Shown here one piece after another: positions 50,863-59,369 of a DNA stretch of 64,000 bases. This DNA comes from AC-56 sp963702195 (GTDB lineage Bacteria > Actinomycetota > Thermoleophilia > Solirubrobacterales > 70-9). Position numbers and translations under genes: made by a program. The notes beneath the pieces are model-generated. The model had not been told where the DNA came from. It searched no databases and saw only the letters and a program-made list of their open reading frames with translations. The stretch covers positions 2,418,001-2,482,000 of the forward strand of contig OY969725.1 of NCBI GenBank assembly GCA_963702195.1, written 5' to 3'. Position 1 is the stretch's first letter, and the number at the start of each line of letters is the position of its first letter.

Positions 50863-51624
50863 TCAATACCAATGCGAGTCGGGATCGCGCGGTGGCTCGC
50901 GCAGGTCGCCGGCCTCGGCGCCGACCAGGTCCGGGTCCTCGCGGCCGAGCTCCCAGAGCAGGTCGTCGAGCACCGGCGGCGGCACGCCCGAGCGCTCCGC
51001 CACCAGCTTGAGCTCGGCGCGGGTTGCCGCCCGAACCTCGGCCAGCGACCCGGGCTGGACGAGCCCAGAGCGAAGCGCGAGGCGCATCAGCACGTTGTCC
51101 GCGCACACCTCCCAGCGTTCCGGGTCCCTCACGTGAAGCCAGCCCCTGCGCTCGCAGATCTTCGCGAACAGGAAGGACTTCTTCTGAAGCGGGTCCGAGT
51201 ACGCCTCGTAGGCCGCGAGGAGGTCCAGCAGCCCGCCGTCCCCGCCGAGTCGGCCGTCCGCCGCGTCGAGCAGCGCCCGCGCCTCTCCCCCGTGGTCTCG
51301 CTCGATCCCTGCCGCGAGGTCCCGCCACAGCATCGCCCGCCGGTCGGGGTCCGCGACGGTCTCGCCGTCGATCCGCAGCAGCTCCGCGACATCCGCGCCG
51401 CTCACGTCCAGCAGGCGGGTTGCCGTGAGGGCCCCGGGGCCGCGCCCGGCCGCGTCAAGCGCAACCGCCCACAGCAGAGCGCTCCCCGTGAAAGGGCCCT
51501 CCCCCGCCACCATGTGCTGCTCGCGGTAGCCGGTGCGGTGGTCGACCGCACACAGGAACAGCGCCGCGTCCGGATCCGGAACCTGGCCGAAGATGGGCGG
51601 GTCGTAATCGCGGGCGAGCCGCAT
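50863..51624 (-). CDS. Hypothetical protein, possible distant queuosine-salvage (DUF2419/Qng1) relative
   Basis: 253 residues from ATG 51624. The frame runs to 51861 but would overlap cysM. All-helical with no signal. Text such as GSALLWAVALDAA, LTATRLLDVSGADVAELLRI, RRAMLWRDLAAGI and YEAYSDPLQKKSFLFAKICE follows the spacing I recall for DUF2419 queuosine-nucleotide N-glycosylases, but the catalytic residues cannot be confirmed. Treat the function as unknown. It follows cysM by 26 bp on the same strand. Confidence 0.6.
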   Translation of the reverse strand: MRLARDYDPPIFGQVPDPDAALFLCAVDHRTGYREQHMVAGEGPFTGSALLWAVALDAAGRGPGALTATRLLDVSGADVAELLRIDGETVADPDRRAMLWRDLAAGIERDHGGEARALLDAADGRLGGDGGLLDLLAAYEAYSDPLQKKSFLFAKICERRGWLHVRDPERWEVCADNVLMRLALRSGLVQPGSLAEVRAATRAELKLVAERSGVPPPVLDDLLWELGREDPDLVGAEAGDLREPPRDPDSHWY

Positions 51625-51650
51625 GACCCGCTTGTCGACGGCTGCGCCGG

Positions 51651-52616
51651 CTACCACCAAACGGTCGAGTCGATGCCCTCCAGCTCTTCGATCGGCTTCG
51701 TGTAGACGCCGGAGGAGAGGTACTTCCAGCCGTCGTCGGGCGCCACGAAGACGACGTTGCCCTCGTCGAGCTCGGATGCGATCCGGACGGCGATCGCGGC
51801 GATCGCCCCGGTCGACACGCCCGCGAACATGCCCTCGTCGCTGAGCAGGCGCTTGGTCCACAGGATCGCGTCGCGGTTGGAGACCATGATCTTCCGGTCG
51901 AGCACGTTGAGGTCGATGATCGGCGGGATGAAGCCGTCGTCCAGGGAGCGCAGGCCCTGCACGAGCTCCCCCTGCATCGGCTCGGCCGCGACGATCTTGG
52001 TCTCCGGGTCGTGCTCCTTCAGCCGCCGGCCGACGCCCATGAGCGTCCCGCCGGTCCCGAGCCCGCCGATGAACGCGGCCACCTCGTCGAGCTCCTCGAG
52101 GATCTCGGGCGCGGTCCCCTCGTAGTGGGCGCGCGGGTTGGCCTCGTTGCCGTACTGGTACGGCATGAAGTAGGAGGAGTCGCCCTCGGCCATCTCGAGC
52201 GCCAGCTCCACGGCGCCGTTCGAGCCCTTGGCGCCCTCCGAGTAGACGATCTCGGCGCCGTACATCTCCAGCAGCTGGGTGCGCTCCTCGGTCACGTTGT
52301 CGGGCATCACGACCTTGAGCGGATAGCCCTTGCGCCGGCAGATCATCGCCAGCGAGATGCCGGTGTTCCCCGAAGTCGGCTCGAGGAGCGTCTGCCCGGG
52401 CGCGATCGCGCCCTCGGCCTCGGCACCCTCGATCATCGCCTTGGCGACGCGGTCCTTCACCGACCCGGTGGGGTTTCGCCCCTCGAGCTTGGCGAAGATG
52501 CGCACTCCCGCCGTCGGGGTAAGTCGCGGCAGCTCAACCAACGGGGTGTTGCCGACGGCCTCGAGGACGTTCCCGTAGCGGCCGCCGCAGGGGCGATTGA
52601 GGGTCTCCTCGAGCAT
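51651..52616 (-). CDS. cysM: CysM-type cysteine synthase (O-phosphoserine sulfhydrylase-like)
   Basis: 321 residues from ATG 52616; the longer frame is not conserved. PLP lysine in KLEGRNPTGSVKDRVA; phosphate loop EPTSGNTGISLAM; substrate-side MPYQYGNEANPRAHYEGTAP, GLGTGGTLMGVGRRLKEHDP, EPMQGELVQGLRSLDDGF and DDGWKYLSSGVY. These match M. tuberculosis CysM more than CysK, including the conserved Arg in QGLRSLDDGF that selects O-phosphoserine there. Such enzymes take sulfur from thiocarboxylated CysO. The JAMM gene at 47261 may encode the partner Mec. Confidence 0.9.
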   Translation of the reverse strand: MLEETLNRPCGGRYGNVLEAVGNTPLVELPRLTPTAGVRIFAKLEGRNPTGSVKDRVAKAMIEGAEAEGAIAPGQTLLEPTSGNTGISLAMICRRKGYPLKVVMPDNVTEERTQLLEMYGAEIVYSEGAKGSNGAVELALEMAEGDSSYFMPYQYGNEANPRAHYEGTAPEILEELDEVAAFIGGLGTGGTLMGVGRRLKEHDPETKIVAAEPMQGELVQGLRSLDDGFIPPIIDLNVLDRKIMVSNRDAILWTKRLLSDEGMFAGVSTGAIAAIAVRIASELDEGNVVFVAPDDGWKYLSSGVYTKPIEELEGIDSTVWW

Positions 52617-52693
52617 CGCTTCAGGAAGTGTAGTGAGGAAGCGGGTATGTTCCCCCCGGCAGCGCGCAAACGCACGAAGAGAGGAAACCAAGC

Positions 52694-53515
52694 ATGTTGA
52701 GGGGCACCAGGACGAGAGTGGTCACCGCGATAGTGGTGGCGGTGGCAGTAGCCGGAATCGCCGCGGGATGCGGCAGCGGCAGCTCCACCACGAGCGGCGG
52801 CGGCAGCGATCTCGGGCTGATCACCGACGGCACACTGTTGGTGGGCTCGGACATTCCCTATCCGCCGTTCGAGCAAGGGCGCAGTGCCTCCACCTACACC
52901 GGCTTCGATATCGAGCTTGTCAACGAGATCGCCAAGCGGCTCGACGTGACGCCGGATTACCAGGACACGTCCTTCGACACGATCTTCCGAGATCTCGCGC
53001 AGGGCAAGTTCGACATGGTCGCGTCCGCGACGACGATCACTCCCGATCGTGAGAAGACGGTCGACTTCTCGGATCCGTATTACGACTCGCTCCAGTCGCT
53101 CGCGGTCGTGAAGGGGAGTGACATCCAGAGCACCGATGACCTCAGCGGCGCCACTGTCGGGGCTCAGAAGGGCACTACAGGAGCTGCCTACGCGGAGGAC
53201 AAGACCGATGCGGCCTCGGTGCGCACGTATGCCGCGATCGATGACGCATTCAACGCCCTCCAGGCCGGACAGGTCGATGCCGTGATCAACGACCTGCCTT
53301 CCTCCGAAGACGCAATCAAGGGCAAGTCCGATCTCGAGGTCGTGCAGGACATCTCCACCGGAGAGAAGTACGGGTTCGCCTTCAACAAGGACAACCCGGG
53401 CCTGCGCGACGCGGTTAACAAGCAGCTCGCCGCGATCATCGACGACGGGACCTACACGACGATCTACAAGAAGTGGTTCCACAAGGACCCGCCGAAGGAT
53501 TTCCAGGGCAGCTGA
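52694..53515 (+). CDS. Polar amino acid ABC transporter substrate-binding lipoprotein
   Basis: 273 residues. Lipoprotein signal ending in GIAAGC, a Ser/Gly linker, then an SBP_bac_3 domain: LLVGSDIPYPPFEQG, TGFDIELVNEIAKRLDV, GKFDMVASATTITPDREKTV and DFSDPYYDSLQSL. This is the glutamine/histidine-type binding fold; the exact ligand is unknown. GAGAGGAAA precedes the ATG. First gene of an importer operon with permease and ATPase, with a stem-loop after it. Confidence 0.93.
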   Translation: MLRGTRTRVVTAIVVAVAVAGIAAGCGSGSSTTSGGGSDLGLITDGTLLVGSDIPYPPFEQGRSASTYTGFDIELVNEIAKRLDVTPDYQDTSFDTIFRDLAQGKFDMVASATTITPDREKTVDFSDPYYDSLQSLAVVKGSDIQSTDDLSGATVGAQKGTTGAAYAEDKTDAASVRTYAAIDDAFNALQAGQVDAVINDLPSSEDAIKGKSDLEVVQDISTGEKYGFAFNKDNPGLRDAVNKQLAAIIDDGTYTTIYKKWFHKDPPKDFQGS

Positions 53516-53532
53516 GCCTGGAAGTGAACGGT

Positions 53533-53564
53533 CGACGAAGGGGCGCCAAGGCGCCCCTTCGTCG
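53533..53564 (+). terminator. Intercistronic stem-loop after the binding protein gene
   Basis: A perfect 15-bp stem (CGACGAAGGGGCGCC and its complement) with a 2-nt AA centre and no long T run, between the binding-protein and permease genes. It probably limits readthrough or protects the upstream mRNA, giving more binding protein than permease, a known pattern in ABC importers. Confidence 0.75.
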
Positions 53565-53611
53565 TTCAGAGGGGCGAGAATGCGCGGGCAGGCACCGAAA
53601 AGGAGCGGAAC

Positions 53612-54463
53612 ATGAGTGGCAACGGACTAGTGGTGATGGGAAGCGGACTCAACGTCTTCTTCCAGCAGTACTTCGACTTCACCGTGATGGGGGACAACTT
53701 CACCTACGTGCTGACGGGGTTCAAGTACACCGTCTACCTGTCCCTGGTCGGTGGGGCGTTCTCGTTGGTCTGGGGGCTCATCCTCGCGGTCCTGCGCCAG
53801 CTCCCCGGGCGCGCGATGGCTCCCGTGCGGTGGCTGTCGATCGGCTACATCGACGTGTTTCGCGGGATCCCGCTCCTGCTTGTCATCTTCTTCGTCTCCG
53901 GAGGCATTCCCTTCCTGACTTTCCTGCCCCGGGACATCCGAATTCCCGAGTTCCTCGGGCTGCCCGACCCCTACTGGTACGGGGTCCTCGCCCTCACGAT
54001 CACGTACGGCGCGTACATGGCCGAGGTTTACCGCGCGGGGATCGAGGCTGTGCCTCACGGCCAGATGGAGGCGGCCCGGTCGCTCGGCATGAGCCATGGT
54101 CAGGCGATGCGCTACGTGATCGTCCCGCAGGCCATCCGGAAGGTGATTCCGCCACTCCTGAACGACTTCATCGCGCTCACCAAGGACACATCGCTCGTTG
54201 GAGTGATCGCTCTCGTCGAAACCACGGAAGCGGGCCGGACGGTGCAGGGCGACACGTTCAACAGCTCGGCGCTCACCCTGGGGGCGGTGTTTTACCTCGT
54301 GCTGACGCTACCGCTGGCGCGGCTGGTCGACTACCTCATCCACCGTCAGCAGCGACGCACGGGACGCGGGGGACCGGGGGAGGACGACGGCGAGGATGTC
54401 GAGCCCGCGATGCAGCCGCTCCCATCCTCGGGCAGCGGAGCCACGAGCGGCGCCGGCATCTAG
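53612..54463 (+). CDS. Polar amino acid ABC transporter permease
   Basis: 283 residues. HisM/GlnP-type permease: GFKYTVYLSLVGGAFSLVWG, YIDVFRGIPLLLVIFFVSGG, then the EAA loop GIEAVPHGQMEAARSLGMSH and VIVPQAIRKVIPPLLNDFIA that docks the ATPase. The C-terminal 40 residues are charged and cytosolic. AAAGGAGCGG precedes the ATG. The ATPase gene starts 12 bp later. Confidence 0.94.
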   Translation: MSGNGLVVMGSGLNVFFQQYFDFTVMGDNFTYVLTGFKYTVYLSLVGGAFSLVWGLILAVLRQLPGRAMAPVRWLSIGYIDVFRGIPLLLVIFFVSGGIPFLTFLPRDIRIPEFLGLPDPYWYGVLALTITYGAYMAEVYRAGIEAVPHGQMEAARSLGMSHGQAMRYVIVPQAIRKVIPPLLNDFIALTKDTSLVGVIALVETTEAGRTVQGDTFNSSALTLGAVFYLVLTLPLARLVDYLIHRQQRRTGRGGPGEDDGEDVEPAMQPLPSSGSGATSGAGI

Positions 54464-54475
54464 AGGGCGGCTAGC

Positions 54476-55264
54476 ATGGCGACCATGGAGGCAGGCGAGG
54501 CCCCCGTGACCACGGACGGCGCAGTGCTCCGCCTGGAGGGCGTTTGCAAGCGGTTCGGAAGACTGCAGGTGCTTCGGGGGATCGATCTGGACATCGCCAA
54601 GGGAGGCGTCGTCTGCGTTCTGGGTCCCAGCGGCTCCGGGAAATCGACTCTGCTCCGCTGCATCAATCTCCTGGAGCCTCCGGACTCCGGCCGGATCCTC
54701 CTTGAGGGCAAGGCGATCAGCGGCGGCGAGAAGGGGGAACGCGGTGACATCAACTACGTGCGACGTCGCGTCGGGATGGTGTTCCAGCAGTTCAACCTGT
54801 TCCCGCACAAGTGCGCGCTGGAAAACGTCTCGCTCGCTCAGCAGAAGGTGTTGGAGCGAAAGTCGGGAGTGGCCAAGTCGAAGGCCGAGGACCTGCTGAC
54901 CCGGGTCGGGCTCGCCGACAAGCTAAACGAGTACCCGGACCGGCTGTCCGGCGGACAGCAGCAGCGCGTCGCCATCGCCCGCGCTCTGGCGATGGATCCC
55001 CACGTGATGCTGTTCGACGAGGTCACCAGCGCGCTCGACCCCGAGCTCGTGAAGGAGGTGCTCGACGTGATGCGGGAGCTCGCGGACGAGGGCATGACAA
55101 TGGTGGTGGTCACCCACGAGATCGGGTTCGCACGCGAGGTCGCGGACGAGGTCGTCTTCATGGACGAGGGAGTCATCGTCGAGCAGGGCAGGCCCGCGGA
55201 CGTCCTCGACAACCCCCGCGAGGAGCGGACGAAGCGCTTCCTAGGGTTGGTCCTCGAGCATTGA
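54476..55264 (+). CDS. Polar amino acid ABC transporter ATP-binding protein
   Basis: 262 residues. Walker A GPSGSGKST, Q-loop FQQFNLFPH, signature LSGGQQQR, Walker B VMLFDEVTSALDPE, H-switch VVVTHEIGFAREVAD. Closest in style to GlnQ/HisP ATPases. It drives import through the upstream permease. The three genes form a complete importer. Confidence 0.95.
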   Translation: MATMEAGEAPVTTDGAVLRLEGVCKRFGRLQVLRGIDLDIAKGGVVCVLGPSGSGKSTLLRCINLLEPPDSGRILLEGKAISGGEKGERGDINYVRRRVGMVFQQFNLFPHKCALENVSLAQQKVLERKSGVAKSKAEDLLTRVGLADKLNEYPDRLSGGQQQRVAIARALAMDPHVMLFDEVTSALDPELVKEVLDVMRELADEGMTMVVVTHEIGFAREVADEVVFMDEGVIVEQGRPADVLDNPREERTKRFLGLVLEH

Positions 55265-55857
55265 GCTGCGCTCGCTAACAGTTGCCGCCCTTATGCCCAC
55301 GCTCACGCCGCGTGTGACCGCCGTGCGTCGTGTACCACGTGTAGCGGAACTTCCACTTCACGCAGCCCTGCGTGATGTAGAAGGAGTAGCGATCCGTTTG
55401 GTACGCGCAGTGCTTCGGGTAGATCGGGCAGTTCCGATGGAAGTGCTGCTTCGTGCCGATGGTGTTACCCGGTGGCTCCGGAGAGATCCAGCCGCGCACC
55501 TTGATCTGAACAACCTTCAACCCGCGCATCCATCCCGCGTACGAGCTCACGTGGCCGCGCAAGTTCACGTTGGCGTTTCGGATGTAGCGAACGACGCGGA
55601 AGGGTGTTCACCGGGACGTCCTACAAGGCGCACCTCACCATGGCGGCCAGGCTGCCTGGAACAAGTCGGTGAGCCACACGCTTCGCCGCTCGTCCCCGTA
55701 CGCCGCGAGCACCCCCCAGCATCATGGTCCCAGCTCCGGCCCGCCGTACTCCGGTTCTCGATTAGGTCTCCGGGGATGTCGTCGGGCCGCCGGCGCCCGC
55801 ATAGAGGGTGTGCGTGAGGTGCCCGTCAGCAGGTCGAGGTGGCGGTCACGGAGGCGC
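55265..55857. other. Region between ABC importer and decoration cluster, with a gene remnant
   Basis: About 590 bp. The left 350 bp hold the minus-strand remnant listed next. The right 245 bp (55613-55857) show no convincing gene, RNA or terminator. Confidence 0.5.
55275..55611 (-). pseudogene. Probable remnant of a secreted aromatic/Cys-rich protein
   Basis: An open minus-strand frame gives TPFRVVRYIRNANVNLRGHV, then ISPEPPGNTIGTKQHFHRNC, CAYQTDRYSFYITQGCVKW and KFRYTWYTTHGGHTRR, to the stop at 55275. Composition (Tyr, Trp, His, paired Cys) looks like the C-terminal part of an exported protein. It begins right after a stop, with no start codon context, ribosome site or signal peptide. I take it as an N-terminally truncated gene; a short real gene from GTG 55568 is the alternative. 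Confidence 0.4.
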
Positions 55858-57657
55858 TCACCCGGTCGCGCCGCTCGGGCGCTCGTCGGCGGGGCCACCG
55901 GATCGGCTGAACACGAACGCCTTGTTGACGAATCCCTCCGCTTGCGGGAGCCGGCCGACCTCCCACTCACGCTTCACCGAGAAGCCCAGCTCACCCAGCT
56001 TCGCCTTGAGATCGGCATCGGTGATGCCCCACTGCCACACATGCGTCGCGTCCCGAAACAGCCGCTGCTGACCCTTGTGCAAGTCATCCAAGCGGTCGAA
56101 CAGCTCGGTGTGGCTCCCGGTCGGGGGCACCGCCTCGAGGTACTGCTCGCGCCCGAGGTCGATCAGGCGGACCGTCGTCTCGCTGCGCTCCCACTGGGGA
56201 TTGGCGATCACAAACGATGAGGTGACGGGCGCGTACAGATCGAGCACTTGGTCCCAGCCGGGGTCCACCATGTGGTGGAGCACGTCGAACAGCAGGATCG
56301 CGTCGACCTCCCCGATATCGCTCACGGTGCCGGGATCCGAGAAAGCACGGTCGAGCACGCGCATGCCCGGGCGCTCGGCGGCCAGCTCAACCGCACTCAG
56401 CAGATGGGCGCGGGCCCGCCGCGCGCGGGCATCGACAAGCGCTCCGTGCTCGACCGTGGGCTTGTCGATCGCATAGAAGGCCCACTCACCGAAGATGCCA
56501 TCGAACTCCAGGCTCGCAAAGGATTCGATGCCAAGCTGCTCGACGGCCCAGTCGATCGCCTGCGCCTTGCCGGGATGAGGCCCTTTCGGCTGCGCTTGGG
56601 CGGACTCGCGTACGGGCTTCGCCCCGCCCTCCGGGCTCGCCGGCGTCGCTCTGCCACGCGACGCCGACCGCATCCTTGCCAGCCACGCCCCGGCACTCGC
56701 CCGGCGCACGCGCGGGGCGGGGGTCAAGTCTCCAGAGGTCCCGCCGGCGGGCGCGTCCGCCTCGGTCTCGTAGCCGAGCTCGCGCAGTTTCGCTCCGAGC
56801 ACCTCCTGTAACGCGGCCTGCTCGGAAGGGCGCAGGTTCTCCCGCCAGGCACCAGGCGTCGCCGAGCGATGAAATCGGTCCGGGCCCCGACCGCTGACGT
56901 TCTCGAACGCCAACCGCTTCACGATCGCCTCCACCTCAGCTTGCTCGAGCGGAAGGCCCAGCCATTCGAAGAGCTCGCCCACGTGACGCTCCGGCTCGCG
57001 GAGCAGGTCCTCATAGCGAACCATGTGCTTGGGCCCGCCATGGGCCGCGAATGCGACCTCGACGACCTCCGTCTGCCACAGCCACTGATATGCGAGACGG
57101 GTCACGACGTCGAGCCTCTCTGACTCGGAGACGCCGCGCATGTTGCGATGCGCCGTCTGTCCCCACGCCCCAACGAGGAGCGAGGCGAGCGTTGAGTCGA
57201 CTACGTCGCGGCCGTCGCGCAGGAGAAAGAGCAGCCGTGCGCGGGGCTGCGCGCGCATGATGACGTCCGCCGACTGCGATCCGTTCGGCTCCTTGATGAG
57301 GAGGATCGTTTCGTCCGCTGGGCTCTGGGCGAAACGCGCCAGGTGAGCGCCGAACCGCTCGTTGAGCAGCCGCCGCAGACCGGGCACCCAGACATCGCCG
57401 AAGGACTCGGCGAAGAACCGATCAGGATCGTCCCCCATCGCCCGCCGAACCGTGAACGTCTCGAGGTCCAGATCCTCCGCACGATAGCCGGGGTCGTTGG
57501 CCAGGAAAGGACTCAGGTGGAGGCCGATCAGGGGCTCGTTCACCGGCAGAATCAGTGGGTGCTGGTCAAGCATCTGCAGAAGCCACGTGCTGCCGCTGCG
57601 TGGTGAGCCGAACTGCCACACCAGGCGGGATTCGAGGTCGGGTCCGGTATCGCTCAC
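55858..57657 (-). CDS. Sulfotransferase-methyltransferase fusion protein
   Basis: 599 residues. The N-terminal half (~10-300) is a PAPS sulfotransferase: WQFGSPRSGSTWLLQML (5'-phosphosulfate loop), LLFLLRDGRDVVDSTLASLL (3'-phosphate motif), MVRYEDLLREPERHVGELFE. A basic, Ala/Pro linker (~300-375) joins a C-terminal SAM-methyltransferase-like domain (~380-590) with VDAILLFDVLHHMVDPGWDQ in the post-motif-I position and FVIANPQWERSE. Motif I appears weak (LSAVELAAERPGMRVLDRAF), so activity is uncertain. It suggests sulfation and methylation of one acceptor. Its start overlaps the upstream GT2 stop by 4 bp. Confidence 0.85.
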   Translation of the reverse strand: MSDTGPDLESRLVWQFGSPRSGSTWLLQMLDQHPLILPVNEPLIGLHLSPFLANDPGYRAEDLDLETFTVRRAMGDDPDRFFAESFGDVWVPGLRRLLNERFGAHLARFAQSPADETILLIKEPNGSQSADVIMRAQPRARLLFLLRDGRDVVDSTLASLLVGAWGQTAHRNMRGVSESERLDVVTRLAYQWLWQTEVVEVAFAAHGGPKHMVRYEDLLREPERHVGELFEWLGLPLEQAEVEAIVKRLAFENVSGRGPDRFHRSATPGAWRENLRPSEQAALQEVLGAKLRELGYETEADAPAGGTSGDLTPAPRVRRASAGAWLARMRSASRGRATPASPEGGAKPVRESAQAQPKGPHPGKAQAIDWAVEQLGIESFASLEFDGIFGEWAFYAIDKPTVEHGALVDARARRARAHLLSAVELAAERPGMRVLDRAFSDPGTVSDIGEVDAILLFDVLHHMVDPGWDQVLDLYAPVTSSFVIANPQWERSETTVRLIDLGREQYLEAVPPTGSHTELFDRLDDLHKGQQRLFRDATHVWQWGITDADLKAKLGELGFSVKREWEVGRLPQAEGFVNKAFVFSRSGGPADERPSGATG

Positions 57658-59156
57658 GGTTGCGTCAGCCAGCGCCGGAGACGTTTCGAGCCGACGCTCT
57701 CGGGATCGACGGGAGGCACACTCGCGTCCGGCATCACCCCGCCGGGCCGCTCCCGGCGCCCCGTGCGAAGGACGATCAAGTGCCGCCAGAGAATCCCCCG
57801 GACCAGGAGCTCCTCGGAAAGGAGCGTCTCGTTGCGGCCGAAGAGGGCTCGCGCAGGCCGGACCGCCAGCCAGGCGAACGCCAGTGGGGACCGACCTGCG
57901 TTGACGAACAGCCGCAGGGCCCGGCGCTTGCGTCGAGTGGTCTCCGACCCACAGCGGGCGAGCAGCACCTGAGCCTGAACCTCGCGGTCCAGGTAGGCAT
58001 TGAAATAGGCACCGCGCCAGCGGTCGAGGAAACCGCGCCAGCGGTCTAGCCTCGCGCGCGGCCGCCGTCGCGGCTGCCCCGAAGCCGACGCCGCCCGCCC
58101 GAGAACGGCACCCGGATGCTGAACGTAGTCATAGAGCGGGCGATCGACGTAAGCGACCTCGCCCAGCGTCATCGCCACCAGAGCGAGCCAATGATCGTGA
58201 AACTGCCAACCCGGCCCGCTCGGAAACGGAAGGGCGTAATCGATCACGCGCCGCCGAAAGAGGGAGGCGGCGCCAGCGATCGTGTTCGAGACCAGAAGCG
58301 ACGCGAGGTTGGTGTGGTTGTTGCGCCGTCCCCGCCACAGCGTCTCCCTGCGCACGTGCCCGCCGGCATCAACCAGGCGTTGATCGCTGTAGGCGAGCTC
58401 TCCGTCCCCGATCGCGTCCACCAATACCGCGAGCTTCTCCGGATACCAGCGATCGTCATGATCGGAAAGGGCGACAAGCTCGGCTTCTGCCGGGACCATC
58501 TTGAGCGCCCGCTCGAAGTTCCGGTAGAAGCCGAGGCGCTGATCGGAGCGCGACAACACGAACCGAGTGTCTCCCGCGACGGCCTCGCGGATCATCTCGA
58601 ACCGGTCCGGCCGCGAGCGGTCGTCGCTGATCAGGCAGATCCAGTCACGGTTGGTCTGCGCGCGGATCGAGTCGACCTGGATCTGGAAGAGCTCGGGCAC
58701 CGGATTGAAGGTGGCCATGCAAATCGCGGTCAGCGGCTGCCTCGCCGTGGGCAGGCCGTCGTACGAGGGGGGCTCCCGCCCTTCCACGACGCCGATCGTG
58801 CCGGCTGTGGCGCGTGCCGTCGTCCCGCCGGCGATCCGCGCCTCGACACCCAGCCTCAGCTCGCCGGGCTGCCGCGGGGGGCTTATCGGGATCGTCGCCC
58901 AAAAGCCGCTCCGGTAGGAGCCTGGGTGCAGTGATCGGAATCGATCGGGCCGTGGCATCCGCTGCGCGATCGGCCGGTGGCGCACCCCATCAACCGTGAT
59001 CACCAGCGCCTCGACTGGCCGCTGGCGATGGAAGCAGGTACCGGACAAGAACAGCGCCGTTGACTGCCCGGCGGGCAGGTCCCTGGGCAGGGGGTAATCG
59101 AGCACGACGTCAAGTTCGTCCCCCTGGATGGAACGTGGCTCCCGCTCGGCAGTGAT
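57654..59156 (-). CDS. GT2-family glycosyltransferase with N-terminal beta domain
   Basis: About 500 residues. An N-terminal ~140-residue beta-rich domain precedes the GT-A fold: AICMATFNPVPELFQIQVDS, LISDDRSRPDRFEMIREAV, ALSDHDDRWYPEKLAVLVDA (metal-binding acidic motif) and GWQFHDHWLALVAMTLGEVA. The C-terminal basic helices may sit on the membrane. It adds a sugar from a nucleotide donor. Start uncertain: GTG 59156 lacks a clear ribosome site, and the frame is open to 59369. Co-transcribed with the sulfotransferase-methyltransferase fusion. Confidence 0.82.
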   Translation of the reverse strand: MTAEREPRSIQGDELDVVLDYPLPRDLPAGQSTALFLSGTCFHRQRPVEALVITVDGVRHRPIAQRMPRPDRFRSLHPGSYRSGFWATIPISPPRQPGELRLGVEARIAGGTTARATAGTIGVVEGREPPSYDGLPTARQPLTAICMATFNPVPELFQIQVDSIRAQTNRDWICLISDDRSRPDRFEMIREAVAGDTRFVLSRSDQRLGFYRNFERALKMVPAEAELVALSDHDDRWYPEKLAVLVDAIGDGELAYSDQRLVDAGGHVRRETLWRGRRNNHTNLASLLVSNTIAGAASLFRRRVIDYALPFPSGPGWQFHDHWLALVAMTLGEVAYVDRPLYDYVQHPGAVLGRAASASGQPRRRPRARLDRWRGFLDRWRGAYFNAYLDREVQAQVLLARCGSETTRRKRRALRLFVNAGRSPLAFAWLAVRPARALFGRNETLLSEELLVRGILWRHLIVLRTGRRERPGGVMPDASVPPVDPESVGSKRLRRWLTQP

Positions 59157-59369
59157 CACGGCGGCGAACAGTACGGAATTCGCGGGCTCGCTATGTTGCG
59201 AGTGACGTTGAGTGCCGATCGCGACAGCCGTGCGGAGAGCTCCGCCCCAGCCTCGGACGGGGCGGACGCCCAGTCGCGAACAACCGAGGAGGCGGTCCGC
59301 GGCTGGCTGCTCAAGCGCGCGCCCGATCGCGAGATCAGGGCGGCTCGGCCGCGCCCCGGGGAGGAGCAC

